Source: CALGLS01 sp047626155 (lineage in GTDB: Bacteria > Bacteroidota > Bacteroidia > Chitinophagales > Saprospiraceae). Taken from it: 34,591 bases of DNA. The DNA lies in the NCBI GenBank assembly GCA_047626155.1, contig JBLHRR010000041.1, positions 1-34,591 of the forward strand, given 5' to 3'. This document shows, piece after piece, positions 28,601-34,341 of the stretch. Under the pieces are notes generated by a model. That model made no database searches. It saw only the letters and a program-made list of their open reading frames with translations, and had not been told where the DNA came from. Position 1 is the first letter of the stretch. The number at the start of each line of letters is the position of its first letter. A program made the translations under genes and the position numbers.

Positions 28601-29206
28601 ATCGCCAATAACTAATGATTTGGGATTATGGTACACATCTACCTGAGAAGCTGTACCAAAACCACCTGTACCTGTTCCCAAAAGTATTGAGATTTCATTA
28701 TTGCCGCTAATGACCGCAATATCTTGATTCCCGTCCCCATTAAAGTCTGAAATAGCCATCTGTTTGGGATCAGAACCAACATCCAGATCGGTTGCTGAAC
28801 TAAGCTGCCCACAATCTCCAGGGTTTACAGTAAGTACAAATGTACTCACAGCAGTAGTTGCAGGAGTATTGTTACCGAAAGCCTTAACCGTTACAGTGTA
28901 AGTGCCTGATAGACTGGCGTTGGTAAGGGTAACCGTTCCTGATGTTTGATCCACCATAAAGGTCCCTTTAAAAGAGGGATCGGTAAAAGCTGTTATGCTC
29001 AGCGTGTTGGTAGGGAAAGCGCTTGGTATAATGTTCACATTATCGCCTTCTGTAGTGGTGGTATTTGAATAGCTGCCTAAGGTAGGTGCTTGCCCTGTTG
29101 CTTTTACGGAGATGAATCCTATCAATAGTAATAGCAAGACCTCTTTAAGCACCAGCTGTCCCCTAAGCTTTGATAAAGCTTGAATTGGTAATGTAAACAT
29201 GTTCAT
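16688..29206 (-). CDS. Giant T9SS-secreted multidomain surface protein (five FG-GAP propellers, HYR-like region, dockerin- and cohesin-like segments)
   Basis: A 4172-residue protein. A signal peptide ends near A-T-G-Q (residue 39). Five modules follow, starting near residues 40, 605, 1159, 1799 and 2359. Each has a short Ig/cadherin-like opening (x-Y-x-N-T-T...), a Cys-marked boundary and exactly seven FG-GAP/VCBS repeats of the form G-D-F-N-x-D-G-x-Q-D-I-A with Ca-binding Asp clusters, predicting one seven-bladed propeller per module. Modules 1-4 close with an ASH/choice-of-anchor-D domain (I-x-N-T-G-S...). Residues about 2830-3755 are HYR-like, rich in Cys and W-T-x-x-D-N-C-G-N. Near 3760 comes a carboxypeptidase-regulatory-like domain, about 3829-3876 a dockerin-like segment (A-A-D-I-N-N-S-G-S-I-T), 3947-4070 a cohesin-like domain, and from 4084 the sorting domain (Y-Q-N-V-P-N-P-F). 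Acidic, Gly- and Thr-rich, lysine-poor, hence extracellular. Likely an adhesin or matrix protein; the ligand is unknown. Confidence 0.93.
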   Translation of the reverse strand: MNMFTLPIQALSKLRGQLVLKEVLLLLLIGFISVKATGQAPTLGSYSNTTTTEGDNVNIIPSAFPTNTLSITAFTDPSFKGTFMVDQTSGTVTLTNASLSGTYTVTVKAFGNNTPATTAVSTFVLTVNPGDCGQLSSATDLDVGSDPKQMAISDFNGDGNQDIAVISGNNEISILLGTGTGGFGTASQVDVYHNPKSLVIGDFNEDGHQDIATVDEEQGEGVIMHLGNGTGNFGSTSAFWGGGLRNSDIVSGDFNGDGHLDIASCDPFTSLVYVMLGDGDGERGGTWIPVVPYPSMLAVGDFNGDGMPDIAANNGANTSSISIRLNDGTMDFEAKPSVVVGVNPSAIVFADFNEDGHQDIVVSNYNSNPVNIILGNGDGTFGIAETIFIGGGAIGVSDFNGDGHQDIAAVHLDDKNVSIYLGDGTGNFIFSASRTIGTNSGIARESLVVGDFDGDGRQDIAAHEGIFGADKINVLLSTEGGIFEVLGNGMVIADGDNSPTISDDTDFGTLAIMVGSTEKTYTIENTGSAELILDEAAISFSGTGANMFVLSNLNYPVIIDAGSSTTFTITFNPTSLGLITATVHIDSDAYCDGDNYAFGIQGFGIGEPVIGSYANTSITEGGNTIITQEGGTSFESIQVNTDPIFTGVLTADRNTGLVSVTNAKPAGIYEITITGFGNGLSYSTTMTLTVTEGSVCNTPFAVANVAVGEEPYTLAIGDFNEDGNQDIATANRNSNNVSIRLGDGAGGFNGATQVPVGEEPYDMLVRDFDGDGHQDIITSNPASSNILVLHGDGLGGFSGGGAQSIGIIPYALTAGNYNNIGLTDIVVSVSDQNFVRVFPDGDFGSSELKAVGNKASFISTGDFDEDGIGDVVTIDKEENNVSIYLGAATESVEFPIGLGAEPSALVIGDFNEDGHQDIATANGASNNVSILLGDGTGSFSASSEIPIANGGEPFSLVLGDSNNDGYQDITTSNRITNTISTLLGDGTGNFSEGLQRSVGDTPSHIVAGDFNNDGKQDIAVTNTSTNGEVYIFLGTSSSIQVFGNDLLISDGDISPSVSDGTDFENFVLLGSVERTFTLKNTSSTDLLLEEGMINVIGTDAAMFSVGSLTFPATVSPNDEITFTVDFIPTSVGLKTATLDIDFHDCEDYDFSLQGIGVEPEAGIYPNTTIVAGADGTITATGGTSFNSMIATTDPNFKGVFTVGGSSGEILLTNAHPAGTYSVKVVGFTAPALGLANDCDFIEMAAVISESVSTTFELTVTDPSCSQSLFIPTDDVPISGEGPTSIVIGDFNFDGVQDIITTHSTDDFPDIDLSGFPDIDLPNLNRASTRWGLGDGTFTSGNAPEFSELIVGYDPRSITTGDFNGDGFLDIAVANSDFVGNVFVRLGFPGGFLPPEIEGQLLFNNGGGDGPYGPYSRQVVTGDFNNDDKLDLAIVSTGIWPYSGPVKSTVTIQMGDGQGAFSERFTPTLIDPLGTMSKIKVGDASVGLVVGDFNEDGFQDVAAASSKDNLVSIRFGDDGFCRFNDGQDVGVGDNPSALVMGDFDNDGHQDLAVTNTDDNTVSIRLGGGNGIFGVPVGPVLTVGEAPSYIALGDFNGDGNQDLVVTNEGSHNITILTGNGDGSFSLAETIPVGNSPRFVAVGDFNDDNYQDIAVANHGSQHVSILLGREPMLAELDIQGNGISIPNGSNTPSVTNFTDFGYVGTNSNFLRTFTIENIGTTPFTLDAAAITVEGPDASLFTIGDNTSNTRVEIGESTTFTIDFAPGSVGLKTATVRLTDVVCGETLNYVFVVQGNGTTPPTLGIYPNTTIIAAANTTIIPDEAPTNTTSIVAYTDTNFTGILDVDPTTGELRITNAYQTGVYTVTVKAFIYNSVSSTTSFTLTVLDSGCSTGEFETDNIAGSGTRMVAIGDFNEDGHQDIAAIRTGNIVSIEIGDGSAGFTGGTNVAVGANPRYLAIGDVNGDGHQDLLVTNSLGDNVSIRLGDGMGDFSGNTDIPIGGAPYKIELGDFDEDGNLDFVTTDFDHKVSIRLGDGNGNFVSGSFTNDYTNVNVLSVGDFNEDGHQDIVLAEFNGGTDYVKIRFGNGDGTFPLSQQSTVFSNSNGVNFYDIIISDFNEDGHQDIAFSYLLLSEAKFSIFLGNGDGSFAMNQDLAYSSGAYSIITGDFNEDGHQDLALDGLGNDLAIFTGDGTGTFNEYTSLYLPTIGDLAVGDFNEDGLQDIIAANFSFSSSGGISMALAIPNYRVLGNNLVIRNNDNSPSVNDQTDFGDVCTSEIQNQTFTIKNTGGSPLTLNSGAISLSGSDAAMFAIAGIVLPTTIDVGASKGFSILFEPSSEGMKTASVHIELDECPQYVHEFTIQGNGVDFSIFELGDYEDVTVFASANISISPNTPPSNIPGLVAFTNTDFTGIFNVDPVTGIVTITNAKQTGIHTITVKAIEACVPSTTFTLTVLENNCSVGSFTKEEGTGIEFDKGVREVVIGDFNNDGNQDAALDYLTSDTITILIGNGDGTFYIGPKLELATIISKSLAVGDFNGDGNQDLVFLSANHLNLHLGNGDGTFGSGSSWDIPGMVTIAAYELGVGDFDGDGFLDVAVGSSFDASVTVFLNDGMGEFIVGGTSLATTNGESIRDMVVGDFNEDNQQDLAVIVEIDFSISKLIILTGDGFGNFNTHAEYTNGFNPYGLAIGDFDNDGFQDLAVANNEIAGSVSIYLGEGTGLFVESNGVSVFNQPREIAIGDFNGDGDQDIATASGCLICEVGGPFSNIGKVSVRYGDGSGGFTGNLDIPLDGFCYDIAVGDLDNDSSQDLIPAIAAINVHSPINASPFHSVWLGESELPVITVPANVTIECYENTDPQNTGTATATTSNNPQPTISFMDVSTQGNQGCEQNVYMITRTWTAISSCGNQISEDQLINVENNTVPIITCPGPIEAIEGCEETAITIATASFAYSAIPVTIPVAQFPGTVNLSCGATTATYIDLITDNSCPNPILSVTRSWTVTDDCGNTSSTCIQVITVEDNTAPLITCSGQIGPIEGCDENAITVATTGFVYSATAVTIPVAQFTGSVDEEACGAATATYIDLITDSSCPNPILSVTRSWTVTDNCGNTSSTCTQVITIEDNTAPLITCPAAIDPIEGCDENAITVASSGFAYSATAVTIPVAQFPGSIDEEACGAATATYIDLITDSSCPNPILSVTRSWTVTDNCGNTSSTCTQVITIEDNTAPLITCPAAIGPIEGCDENAITVSTVGFVFSATAVTIPVAQFPGSVDEEACGAATATYIDLITDNSCPNPILSVTRSWTVTDNCGNTSSTCTQVITVEDNTLPAMTCAANITIECDQSTAPANTGTTTAIDACDPLPAINFTDVSTQGTIGCSQYQYTITRTWTAIDNCGNVNTCYQIITVVDTTSPVIASPSDQTLTCFENVPEPLNTPADFVAAGGTIDDNCTASLSEFTVFSQNDDNGGNNCPGDARILTRTYFVKDACGNTTSSEQTFTYLESTQAPVITSILPSCHKYCGSLANPMETDISYTTDCSFGATVSISGPVIIGPENCPGSIHRYTYLVTDDCNRTSAPVTRDFIIGNNGPTIECAPFNLILECGNPNNSDYIDAHLDEVTVNTSCELGYTINHFPQNFNNIACGTATVVTFVATDACGRTATCTTTIAVQDNNLPTITSVYENGICNEAICGSDVNFWFNEWKAKVLEGLSATDDCDTNVSITVSGPSSPVQDCPDGTAETVLTWVATDNCENTTGISYSFYVVPVNDPTPSPNVMGMIATEETETVEGVAVTLAGSNGINLVDVTEADGMYEFNNLVEGQNYSVTPMLDENPLNGVSSYDLVLITKHILQLQLLDSPYKMIAADINNSGSITTMDIVELRKLILHIDEVFASNTSWRFVETAYIFPEPTNPFATIFPEEVYINGLITEELHNFVGVKIGDVNGSAIANLEAGAEDRNFVGDLVFGVEDRQLKGGETYDLAFSANNFEVIHGYQFSLNFDKNVLAFKNVKAGALAKMNESSFGLSLLDEGIITTSWTNQVAQSLARNAEVFTVTFTAKADVLLSDVISISSRYTKAEAYNADLDLMDVQLRFKEGGSITNKLRLYQNVPNPFAQTTLIGFELPEASAVVLNVYGLSGHLIKRIEGDFAKGYNSVSLSDEGLASGLLYYELVTPMGAERRKMIHQKR
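19275..20480 (-). repeat. Four tandem 303-bp repeats inside the giant gene
   Basis: Four consecutive units of about 303 bp (101 residues) encode HYR-like domains starting P-I-E-G-C-D-E-N-A-I-T-V and ending N-T-S-S-T-C-T-Q-V-I-T. The unit landmark TGTAGAACTAG or TGTAGAGCTAG recurs every 303 bp. The two middle units are identical over about 120 consecutive bases (19542-19663 against 19845-19966), while the outermost, protein-N-terminal unit has drifted. This indicates recent in-frame duplication or gene conversion. Confidence 0.9.
20720..29090 (-). repeat. Five large modules with seven FG-GAP repeats each
   Basis: Module limits on DNA are roughly 29090-27395, 27394-25735, 25734-23815, 23814-22130 and 22129-20720. 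Counting G-D-F-N/D-x-D-G-like motifs gives seven in each, 35 in total. A few are degenerate, such as N-Y-N-N-I-G in module 2 and D-L-D-N-D-S at the end of module 5. At the DNA level the core TCTTCATTAAAATC and close variants recur throughout. Confidence 0.85.
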
Positions 29207-29230
29207 AGTTGATGTTCTTTAGTTTAGTTA

Positions 29231-29253
29231 TTTACCTCTTTATTGCAGCCGTT
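29231..29253 (-). promoter_or_regulatory. Leader motif of the giant gene
   Basis: On the minus strand this reads AACGGCTGCAATAAAGAGGT plus AAA, 25-48 bp before the ATG at 29206. A near copy lies after the gene at 16469-16491. It could be part of a 5' UTR or promoter shared by T9SS cargo genes. No TAnnTTTG element is visible in this 190-bp gap, which may mean transcription from the sigma-CHAT genes upstream or from an ECF-type promoter. Confidence 0.4.
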
Positions 29254-29396
29254 TGCAATAAGTTAACAAAACTTAAGGCCTAAAGTGCTATATTACATTA
29301 CTACATGTATAAACAACTACTTATCAGGAAGTTATTAAAAACCAGCTAACCCAATTAATATCGTTTATTGATCTAATTAAAATCAGACTATTAGAC

Positions 29397-32300
29397 TTAC
29401 TCCAACAAAACAAACCCAGCCCAATGAAACGGCTCATAGCCTTCCTCCCGCATCGAGTTTTGCGCAGCTAACAAAGCCTGATGAATCTCCATCTTTTCTT
29501 CTAACCAATTTTTATAAAACCGAACCATTAATTCTTTAGTCTGATAATCGGGCACTTGCCAAAGCGACATTAAGATGTTTTTTACGCCCGCGATTTTGAA
29601 AGCTCGTTGCAATCCATACACCCCTTCATTGCCTTTAATTTCTCCAAGGCCCGTTTCGCAAGCAGATAAAACAACTAGCTCGGTATCGCTTAAATTCAAC
29701 TGACTAATTTCATAAGCGGTCAACACACCATCTTCCATATCCGGGCGGATAGGTTCGCCTTTTTTCCAAGCATGATTTCCACCAGCTAATAGCAGTCCCG
29801 AACGAATCATCGAATGCTCAGAATCTTTGAAGGCCGAGGCTTTCGTTTTTTTATCAGCTGAAGCTTTCTCAGGGTTTGGGAAAAAATAACCATGCGTTGC
29901 GATATGAATTATTTTAGGGGAGGCGGTTTTCTTATTTTTACTAAGTTCTTTAAAAGATTCTTCGGTTGCAGCGAAGAATCTTTTAGTGATGGTGTTCAGT
30001 TGTGTATTTTTAAAAATGGCTGCTAATTCTTCGATCTCTTCTTCTGTAGAGGGTAGAAATTCCCAGAGCCGTTCTCCTCGCAATAAGGAATCTGTTTGAC
30101 TGAAGTCCAATCCTCCTCGACTCCGTAATTCATTAACGGCAATATCCCTATTCGCTGCTACAATAGCTTTTTCGTCAACCTCATAGCTAATCCCACCGTA
30201 AAGAACAGCCATAGAATTATTGGATAAGTTTTCTGAGCTAAGCACCAATTGACGGGTACTATTCAGTCGTCGAAGTTGATGACGATTAGCAAGGAGTATT
30301 TCTTCTGTATTGGGAATTAGTATCGCTCCCAAATTAAAGGAATGGAGCAAACCCGAAGGGGCATAATAAATTGTTTTGGCGTATAACAATGCTTTTTCAA
30401 GAGGCTTCCAAATTAAGTTATAAAGGTCTTCGGACTCATAGACATAAAGATTATTCACGTATTCGGCTCGGCCTGTGCCTTCCTTTTTCAATAATAGTTC
30501 TAATGATTTCTCTTCAAATAGGGAGATCAATTGGGGTTCCTTATTGCCGGGTTGAATGAGGAGCGCGGCATACATGATACTATCTGTTCTGCTTGGGTCG
30601 AAATATTGAAAATGGACAAATTCAATGGCTGCTTCTTCTGGCTTAAGTTGACTTTGTACTTCTTGCCAATTCACTTGTTGGCGAACTTCTTTTAGTGCCG
30701 GCAAGCTAGCCACTAAAGTTTTCTCTAAAACATTTGCTTGCTCTTCTAATTCTAGTGCATCGGTTTGTTTAGCTAAAGGCCGACTATATAGTTTGGATAA
30801 GCTTTTTTTGTAGACTTTCCACTCCTGATAAATAGATTGAATGCTATCAGGAGCATGGACAATCATTTGTTCTACTTGCAAAGTACTGTTCAATAAAAAG
30901 CCTTTATAAAAAAGACTATTGTTATACCATTCACCGGATATGGTTTCGCCTTGGTATCCTTGTCTAAAGGAAGCATCTAAAGCAAGATCTCTTTCAAATT
31001 TTAGTAAATATTTTTCCAATTCAATACCAGAAAGGTAATTGCTTGCTCGTTCCAAAAGTATTTTATTAATACCATTAGCGGAATCGAAACAGAGCGCTGC
31101 TTGTTCACTTTCTTTAGTCGAATAGTATACTTTGGCAAGTTCTGTCAAGCTTTCTGCATTCCGGGGATGTGCTTTACCAAATGCTTTTTCTTGAATAGCT
31201 ATGGCTTCTGTAAAACAGGTTTCCGCTTTCTTATAATCTTTCATTTTTTGATACAATAAGCCCAAGCTATGTAAACTCGTTGCATAGGAGGGATGGTCTT
31301 TACCTAATAGCTTTTCTCGAATAGCTTGGGATTCTAAAAATCCAGCTTCCGCCTTCTCATATTTCCCCATGTTAGCGTACACTGTCGCTAGATTTTTTAG
31401 ACTATTGGCATAAAAGCTATGTTCTTTTCCTAACTTTTCTTCCTTAATCTCTAGTGCTTCCAGATAGAAAGTTTCGGCTTTAGCTAAATCCCCCATTTTA
31501 CGATACATGACCGCTAGGTTATTGACAGTGCTAGCGTATGAAGGATGTTTTTTGCCATACACCTCTTCATAAATTCTATTGGCTTCTAGTCCACTCTCCG
31601 CCGCTTTTTCATATCGGCCCATCTTGAAATATATTACCGCCAAGTTGTTGACACTCATCGCATAATCGGGGTGATTTATACCTACGATTTCTTTATAAAT
31701 TCCCTTAGCAATAATATCCAAATCTTCCGCTTTTTCAAACTGACCTGTTCTCTCATAAACCCTTGCTAAATTATTCAAATTCAATGCATAATCAGGATGG
31801 TTTTTCCCAAATGCTTTCTCCGTAATTCCTATCGCTTCTAGATATAAGGTTTCGGCTTTTGTATACTGAGCCAACTTGTTATACACTACCGCTAGGTTGT
31901 TTAAAATACTAGCATAGTCGGGGTGATCGTTGCCTAATATTCTTTTTTGAATAGTCTGTGATTCCAGATATAAAATCTCGGCCTTTTCGAATTGATTGGT
32001 TTTTTCATAGACGACTCCTAAATGGCTTAGAAAGAAAGCATACTCGATATTATTCTTACCAAATTTTTCCTCTTGAACAGCGATTGCCTCCAGGTGTAAT
32101 TTTTCAGCTTCGCTAAAGTTTCCAGTTTTTCGATACAACCTAGCCAAGTTATCTAAATGAGTGGGATAGTCTGGATAATTTTTGCCTTTTACTTTTTCTT
32201 GGATCGCTATATTCTTAATGTATAGCACTTCCGCTTGTTGATATTCACTTTTATGATCTAGTGCAAAGGCTTGCATAAACAAACAATCGGCATATTTAGT

Positions 32301-32528
32301 ATCTAAAGAATCTAGCCCTTCCAATGCTATTTCTACAGCTGCATTAGCATTGTTATGCATTTCCTGATATTGTCCCTTTGTCTCGTGGTCTTTGGCTAAT
32401 TCGAGGAGGCGATCAATTTGTGGATAAATGAGACTAATGTCTGCTTGTTGGGCAATTCCCGCAACAGGTAGAACGAGCAGGAGTAAACAAGAAATTTTAG
32501 TAAACAAAAGAAAGAATTGTCGAGTCAT
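29397..32528 (-). CDS. Exported TPR-CHAT domain protein
   Basis: A 1043-residue protein. A hydrophobic signal segment (about 7-27, ending I-A-Q-Q) is followed by a kinesin-light-chain-like TPR array at about residues 75-485, with nine to ten units of 42 residues (x-K-A-E-x-L-Y-L-E-A-x-x-I...H-P-x-Y-A-x-x-L-N-N-L-A). A helical linker follows, then a C-terminal CHAT domain at about 700-1043. CHAT is a caspase-like (clan CD) protease fold; the dyad is intact: H879 in H-I-A-T-H-G-Y and C957 in L-S-A-C-E-T-G-L-G. The family includes HetF-like proteins and the CHAT proteases of bacterial defence, but here the signal peptide suggests the periplasm. The frame opens at TTG 32537; the ATG at 32528 is preferred. 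It lies 101 bp downstream of the membrane TPR gene and 190 bp upstream of the giant gene, same strand. Confidence 0.92.
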   Translation of the reverse strand: MTRQFFLLFTKISCLLLLVLPVAGIAQQADISLIYPQIDRLLELAKDHETKGQYQEMHNNANAAVEIALEGLDSLDTKYADCLFMQAFALDHKSEYQQAEVLYIKNIAIQEKVKGKNYPDYPTHLDNLARLYRKTGNFSEAEKLHLEAIAVQEEKFGKNNIEYAFFLSHLGVVYEKTNQFEKAEILYLESQTIQKRILGNDHPDYASILNNLAVVYNKLAQYTKAETLYLEAIGITEKAFGKNHPDYALNLNNLARVYERTGQFEKAEDLDIIAKGIYKEIVGINHPDYAMSVNNLAVIYFKMGRYEKAAESGLEANRIYEEVYGKKHPSYASTVNNLAVMYRKMGDLAKAETFYLEALEIKEEKLGKEHSFYANSLKNLATVYANMGKYEKAEAGFLESQAIREKLLGKDHPSYATSLHSLGLLYQKMKDYKKAETCFTEAIAIQEKAFGKAHPRNAESLTELAKVYYSTKESEQAALCFDSANGINKILLERASNYLSGIELEKYLLKFERDLALDASFRQGYQGETISGEWYNNSLFYKGFLLNSTLQVEQMIVHAPDSIQSIYQEWKVYKKSLSKLYSRPLAKQTDALELEEQANVLEKTLVASLPALKEVRQQVNWQEVQSQLKPEEAAIEFVHFQYFDPSRTDSIMYAALLIQPGNKEPQLISLFEEKSLELLLKKEGTGRAEYVNNLYVYESEDLYNLIWKPLEKALLYAKTIYYAPSGLLHSFNLGAILIPNTEEILLANRHQLRRLNSTRQLVLSSENLSNNSMAVLYGGISYEVDEKAIVAANRDIAVNELRSRGGLDFSQTDSLLRGERLWEFLPSTEEEIEELAAIFKNTQLNTITKRFFAATEESFKELSKNKKTASPKIIHIATHGYFFPNPEKASADKKTKASAFKDSEHSMIRSGLLLAGGNHAWKKGEPIRPDMEDGVLTAYEISQLNLSDTELVVLSACETGLGEIKGNEGVYGLQRAFKIAGVKNILMSLWQVPDYQTKELMVRFYKNWLEEKMEIHQALLAAQNSMREEGYEPFHWAGFVLLE

Positions 32529-32629
32529 TTTTTTCAATTTGAATAGTACAACAAGGAAATGCCAAGAGGAGACATTCCGTCCCTTCTTAACTTTGTATGG
32601 GTGTTCTATTTTAGAATGAAGAGGTTCTA

Positions 32630-33577
32630 TTACTTCATTTGCTGAAGTAAACTAGCAGCTGCTGTGTGGTATTTATGGTTGGGTGAAATTGCTATTTCTG
32701 TTAATATCTTTTTGGCTGCGGGGACGTTATCGGTATGGAGTTCTACTAAAGCCAGGTACCAGTCCGACTGCTGAATAAATCGGTGTTTTTTACCATTAGC
32801 TAATTCCTCAAAATCGGATTTGGATTCTTCAACAGCATCTGTAGTCATTGCTGCAACCGCTTTTAAAAACAGAAGATTGCCCCTGCTCTTTTGGCTATCA
32901 GAAAGTGTTGGCCACAAAACTAAAACCTTATCAAAATCTTTTTCCCAGTAAGCCAATTCGAATTGTTCACGGGTACTTAATTCGCCTTGTCCGCGTACAT
33001 TGGGTCGCAATGAGGGGTGATGGTATGGTTCAAAATGTTGTGCAAAAAGTTTTTTATTTTTGGGAATATTTGGAGTAGCTTCAGCATAGTCTGGTTCTTT
33101 TTTATTAGAACGAGTAGGTGTATTGGGTGTTTTCTTTTTTTCAATCGTTGGTGGATTTTCAACCGGTGGATCCTGTTTTATTTCTGCTGGAATTTCTTCT
33201 TTTTGCTTTTCTTCTACCGCTCCTTTTTCTTCTAATTCTATTGCTGGCTTTTCTGTTGCCTTAGCTGGTTTTTCATTTTCATTTGTGCCAAACCAATAAA
33301 GCGAAATCAATGTAAGTAAAGCCAATAAGAGTATAAGCCCCTTTGTAGAACCTCCGATTTTTTTTTTGTCCGTTTCTAATTTTTCAGGTGCAGCATCCAA
33401 CTGCCTTAATCGATTTTTCAATTGGCTACGCCCTTCCAAACGAATCGCTTGTAAAGAAGAACGAGCCCCCTCTACTTCGTTGCCTAACTTTTCGTCTTCC
33501 TCCATAGCAAATTCAAAGGCCTCTTTTTCAGAGCCATCCATTATTCCGTTTAGGTATTGTTCTATGCGTTTATCCAT
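32630..33577 (-). CDS. Single-pass membrane TPR protein, probable anti-sigma or signalling partner
   Basis: A 315-residue protein. The cytoplasmic N-terminus (1-78) begins M-D-K-R-I-E-Q-Y-L-N-G and looks like the anti-sigma N-domain of Bacteroidota (helical, charged, without the zinc-binding H-x3-C-x2-C). One transmembrane helix lies at about 79-96. A proline-, lysine- and glutamate-rich periplasmic linker follows (about 97-195), then a TPR-like C-terminus (about 205-315) with A-Y-W-E-K-D-F-D-K and S-D-W-Y-L-A-L-V-E-L-H. Its ATG is 10 bp after the sigma factor stop, so the two are co-transcribed. Position and topology strongly suggest it binds the sigma factor inside and senses something outside; the anti-sigma role is inferred, as no signature domain can be named. 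Confidence 0.75.
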   Translation of the reverse strand: MDKRIEQYLNGIMDGSEKEAFEFAMEEDEKLGNEVEGARSSLQAIRLEGRSQLKNRLRQLDAAPEKLETDKKKIGGSTKGLILLLALLTLISLYWFGTNENEKPAKATEKPAIELEEKGAVEEKQKEEIPAEIKQDPPVENPPTIEKKKTPNTPTRSNKKEPDYAEATPNIPKNKKLFAQHFEPYHHPSLRPNVRGQGELSTREQFELAYWEKDFDKVLVLWPTLSDSQKSRGNLLFLKAVAAMTTDAVEESKSDFEELANGKKHRFIQQSDWYLALVELHTDNVPAAKKILTEIAISPNHKYHTAAASLLQQMK

Positions 33578-33587
33578 ATATAGCTAT

Positions 33588-34214
33588 TTATTGCCAACCG
33601 AAACAAAAACTTAACAAAATTATCATCTTTTTTCCATCCACTACTATTTTTTTCAACAAACCCAATGCCCGTGATAAGGTAGAGCTGACTCCATTGATCG
33701 AGGAATACCCTTCTGATTCCTGAATTTTTTCTAAGGACAGTCCATCATAATATCTACGAATCAAAATTGATCTATTTTTTTCCGATAAGGATTGCATGGC
33801 CTTTCGGAGTATCTCTTTTTGTTCTTCTTGAATATCATCCAGTTCCAAATAACCTCCCGATTGTTCTTTTTCCAAAGCATAGCTTTCCGCAAAAATCTGT
33901 TCTTTTTTGACCACTGCTTTTTCGCTTCGTAACTTATATAATATTTTATTTCGACCGATGGCGAAGAGATAAGTTTTCAGACCGACATCTAATTTTTGTA
34001 AACGGCCAGACGATACTTGTTCGTAAAAAGCGATGATACTTTCTTGCCAGCAATCGGTCAGGTCTGCGTTGGAAAGAGAAAATTTGGAAGAAGCCCAGGT
34101 GAAGAATGGAGATTTATACGACAAATATATTTGTTCGATAGCCCGATCGTCACCAGATCGAATAGTCGCTATTATATTTGCTTCCTCTAGAAGAGAGGGG
34201 GTTTCGCTTGGCAT
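33588..34214 (-). CDS. ECF-type RNA polymerase sigma-70 factor
   Basis: A 208-residue sigma factor. Region 2 lies at about 25-95 with D-L-T-D-C-W-Q-E-S-I-I-A-F-Y-E and the -10 recognition helix (T-Y-L-F-A-I-G-R-N-K). Region 4 lies at about 140-190 with L-S-E-K-N-R-S-I-L-I-R-R-Y-Y-D-G-L-S-L-E-K-I and an HTH, where the usual A-E-x-x-x-x-S is altered to I-Q-E-S-E-G-Y-S-S-I-N-G-V. Region 3 is missing, as in ECF factors. After region 4 is a hydrophobic tail of about 15 residues (M-I-I-L-L-S-F-C-F-G) not typical of ECFs. The ATG at 34214 is chosen. First gene of the sigma, membrane TPR, CHAT series; a four-copy repeat array lies 120-240 bp upstream. Confidence 0.92.
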   Translation of the reverse strand: MPSETPSLLEEANIIATIRSGDDRAIEQIYLSYKSPFFTWASSKFSLSNADLTDCWQESIIAFYEQVSSGRLQKLDVGLKTYLFAIGRNKILYKLRSEKAVVKKEQIFAESYALEKEQSGGYLELDDIQEEQKEILRKAMQSLSEKNRSILIRRYYDGLSLEKIQESEGYSSINGVSSTLSRALGLLKKIVVDGKKMIILLSFCFGWQ

Positions 34215-34341
34215 TCTTTGGTTTTAGAGTAGTCTTTCAAGTAAGAGATAGCTTTGGGGGGGGCTTCTGTTACTAAGAGGATGTAAGGTAGTGAAATAAT
34301 ATGCGGAACTTTGTTTAAGAACTTGAGCTATATCGTCTCAA

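Noticed and set aside
29397..34214. Calling the CHAT cluster a known defence system
   Set aside because: No effector partner such as a gasdermin, nuclease or type III-E Cas protein is present, and the CHAT protein carries a signal peptide.
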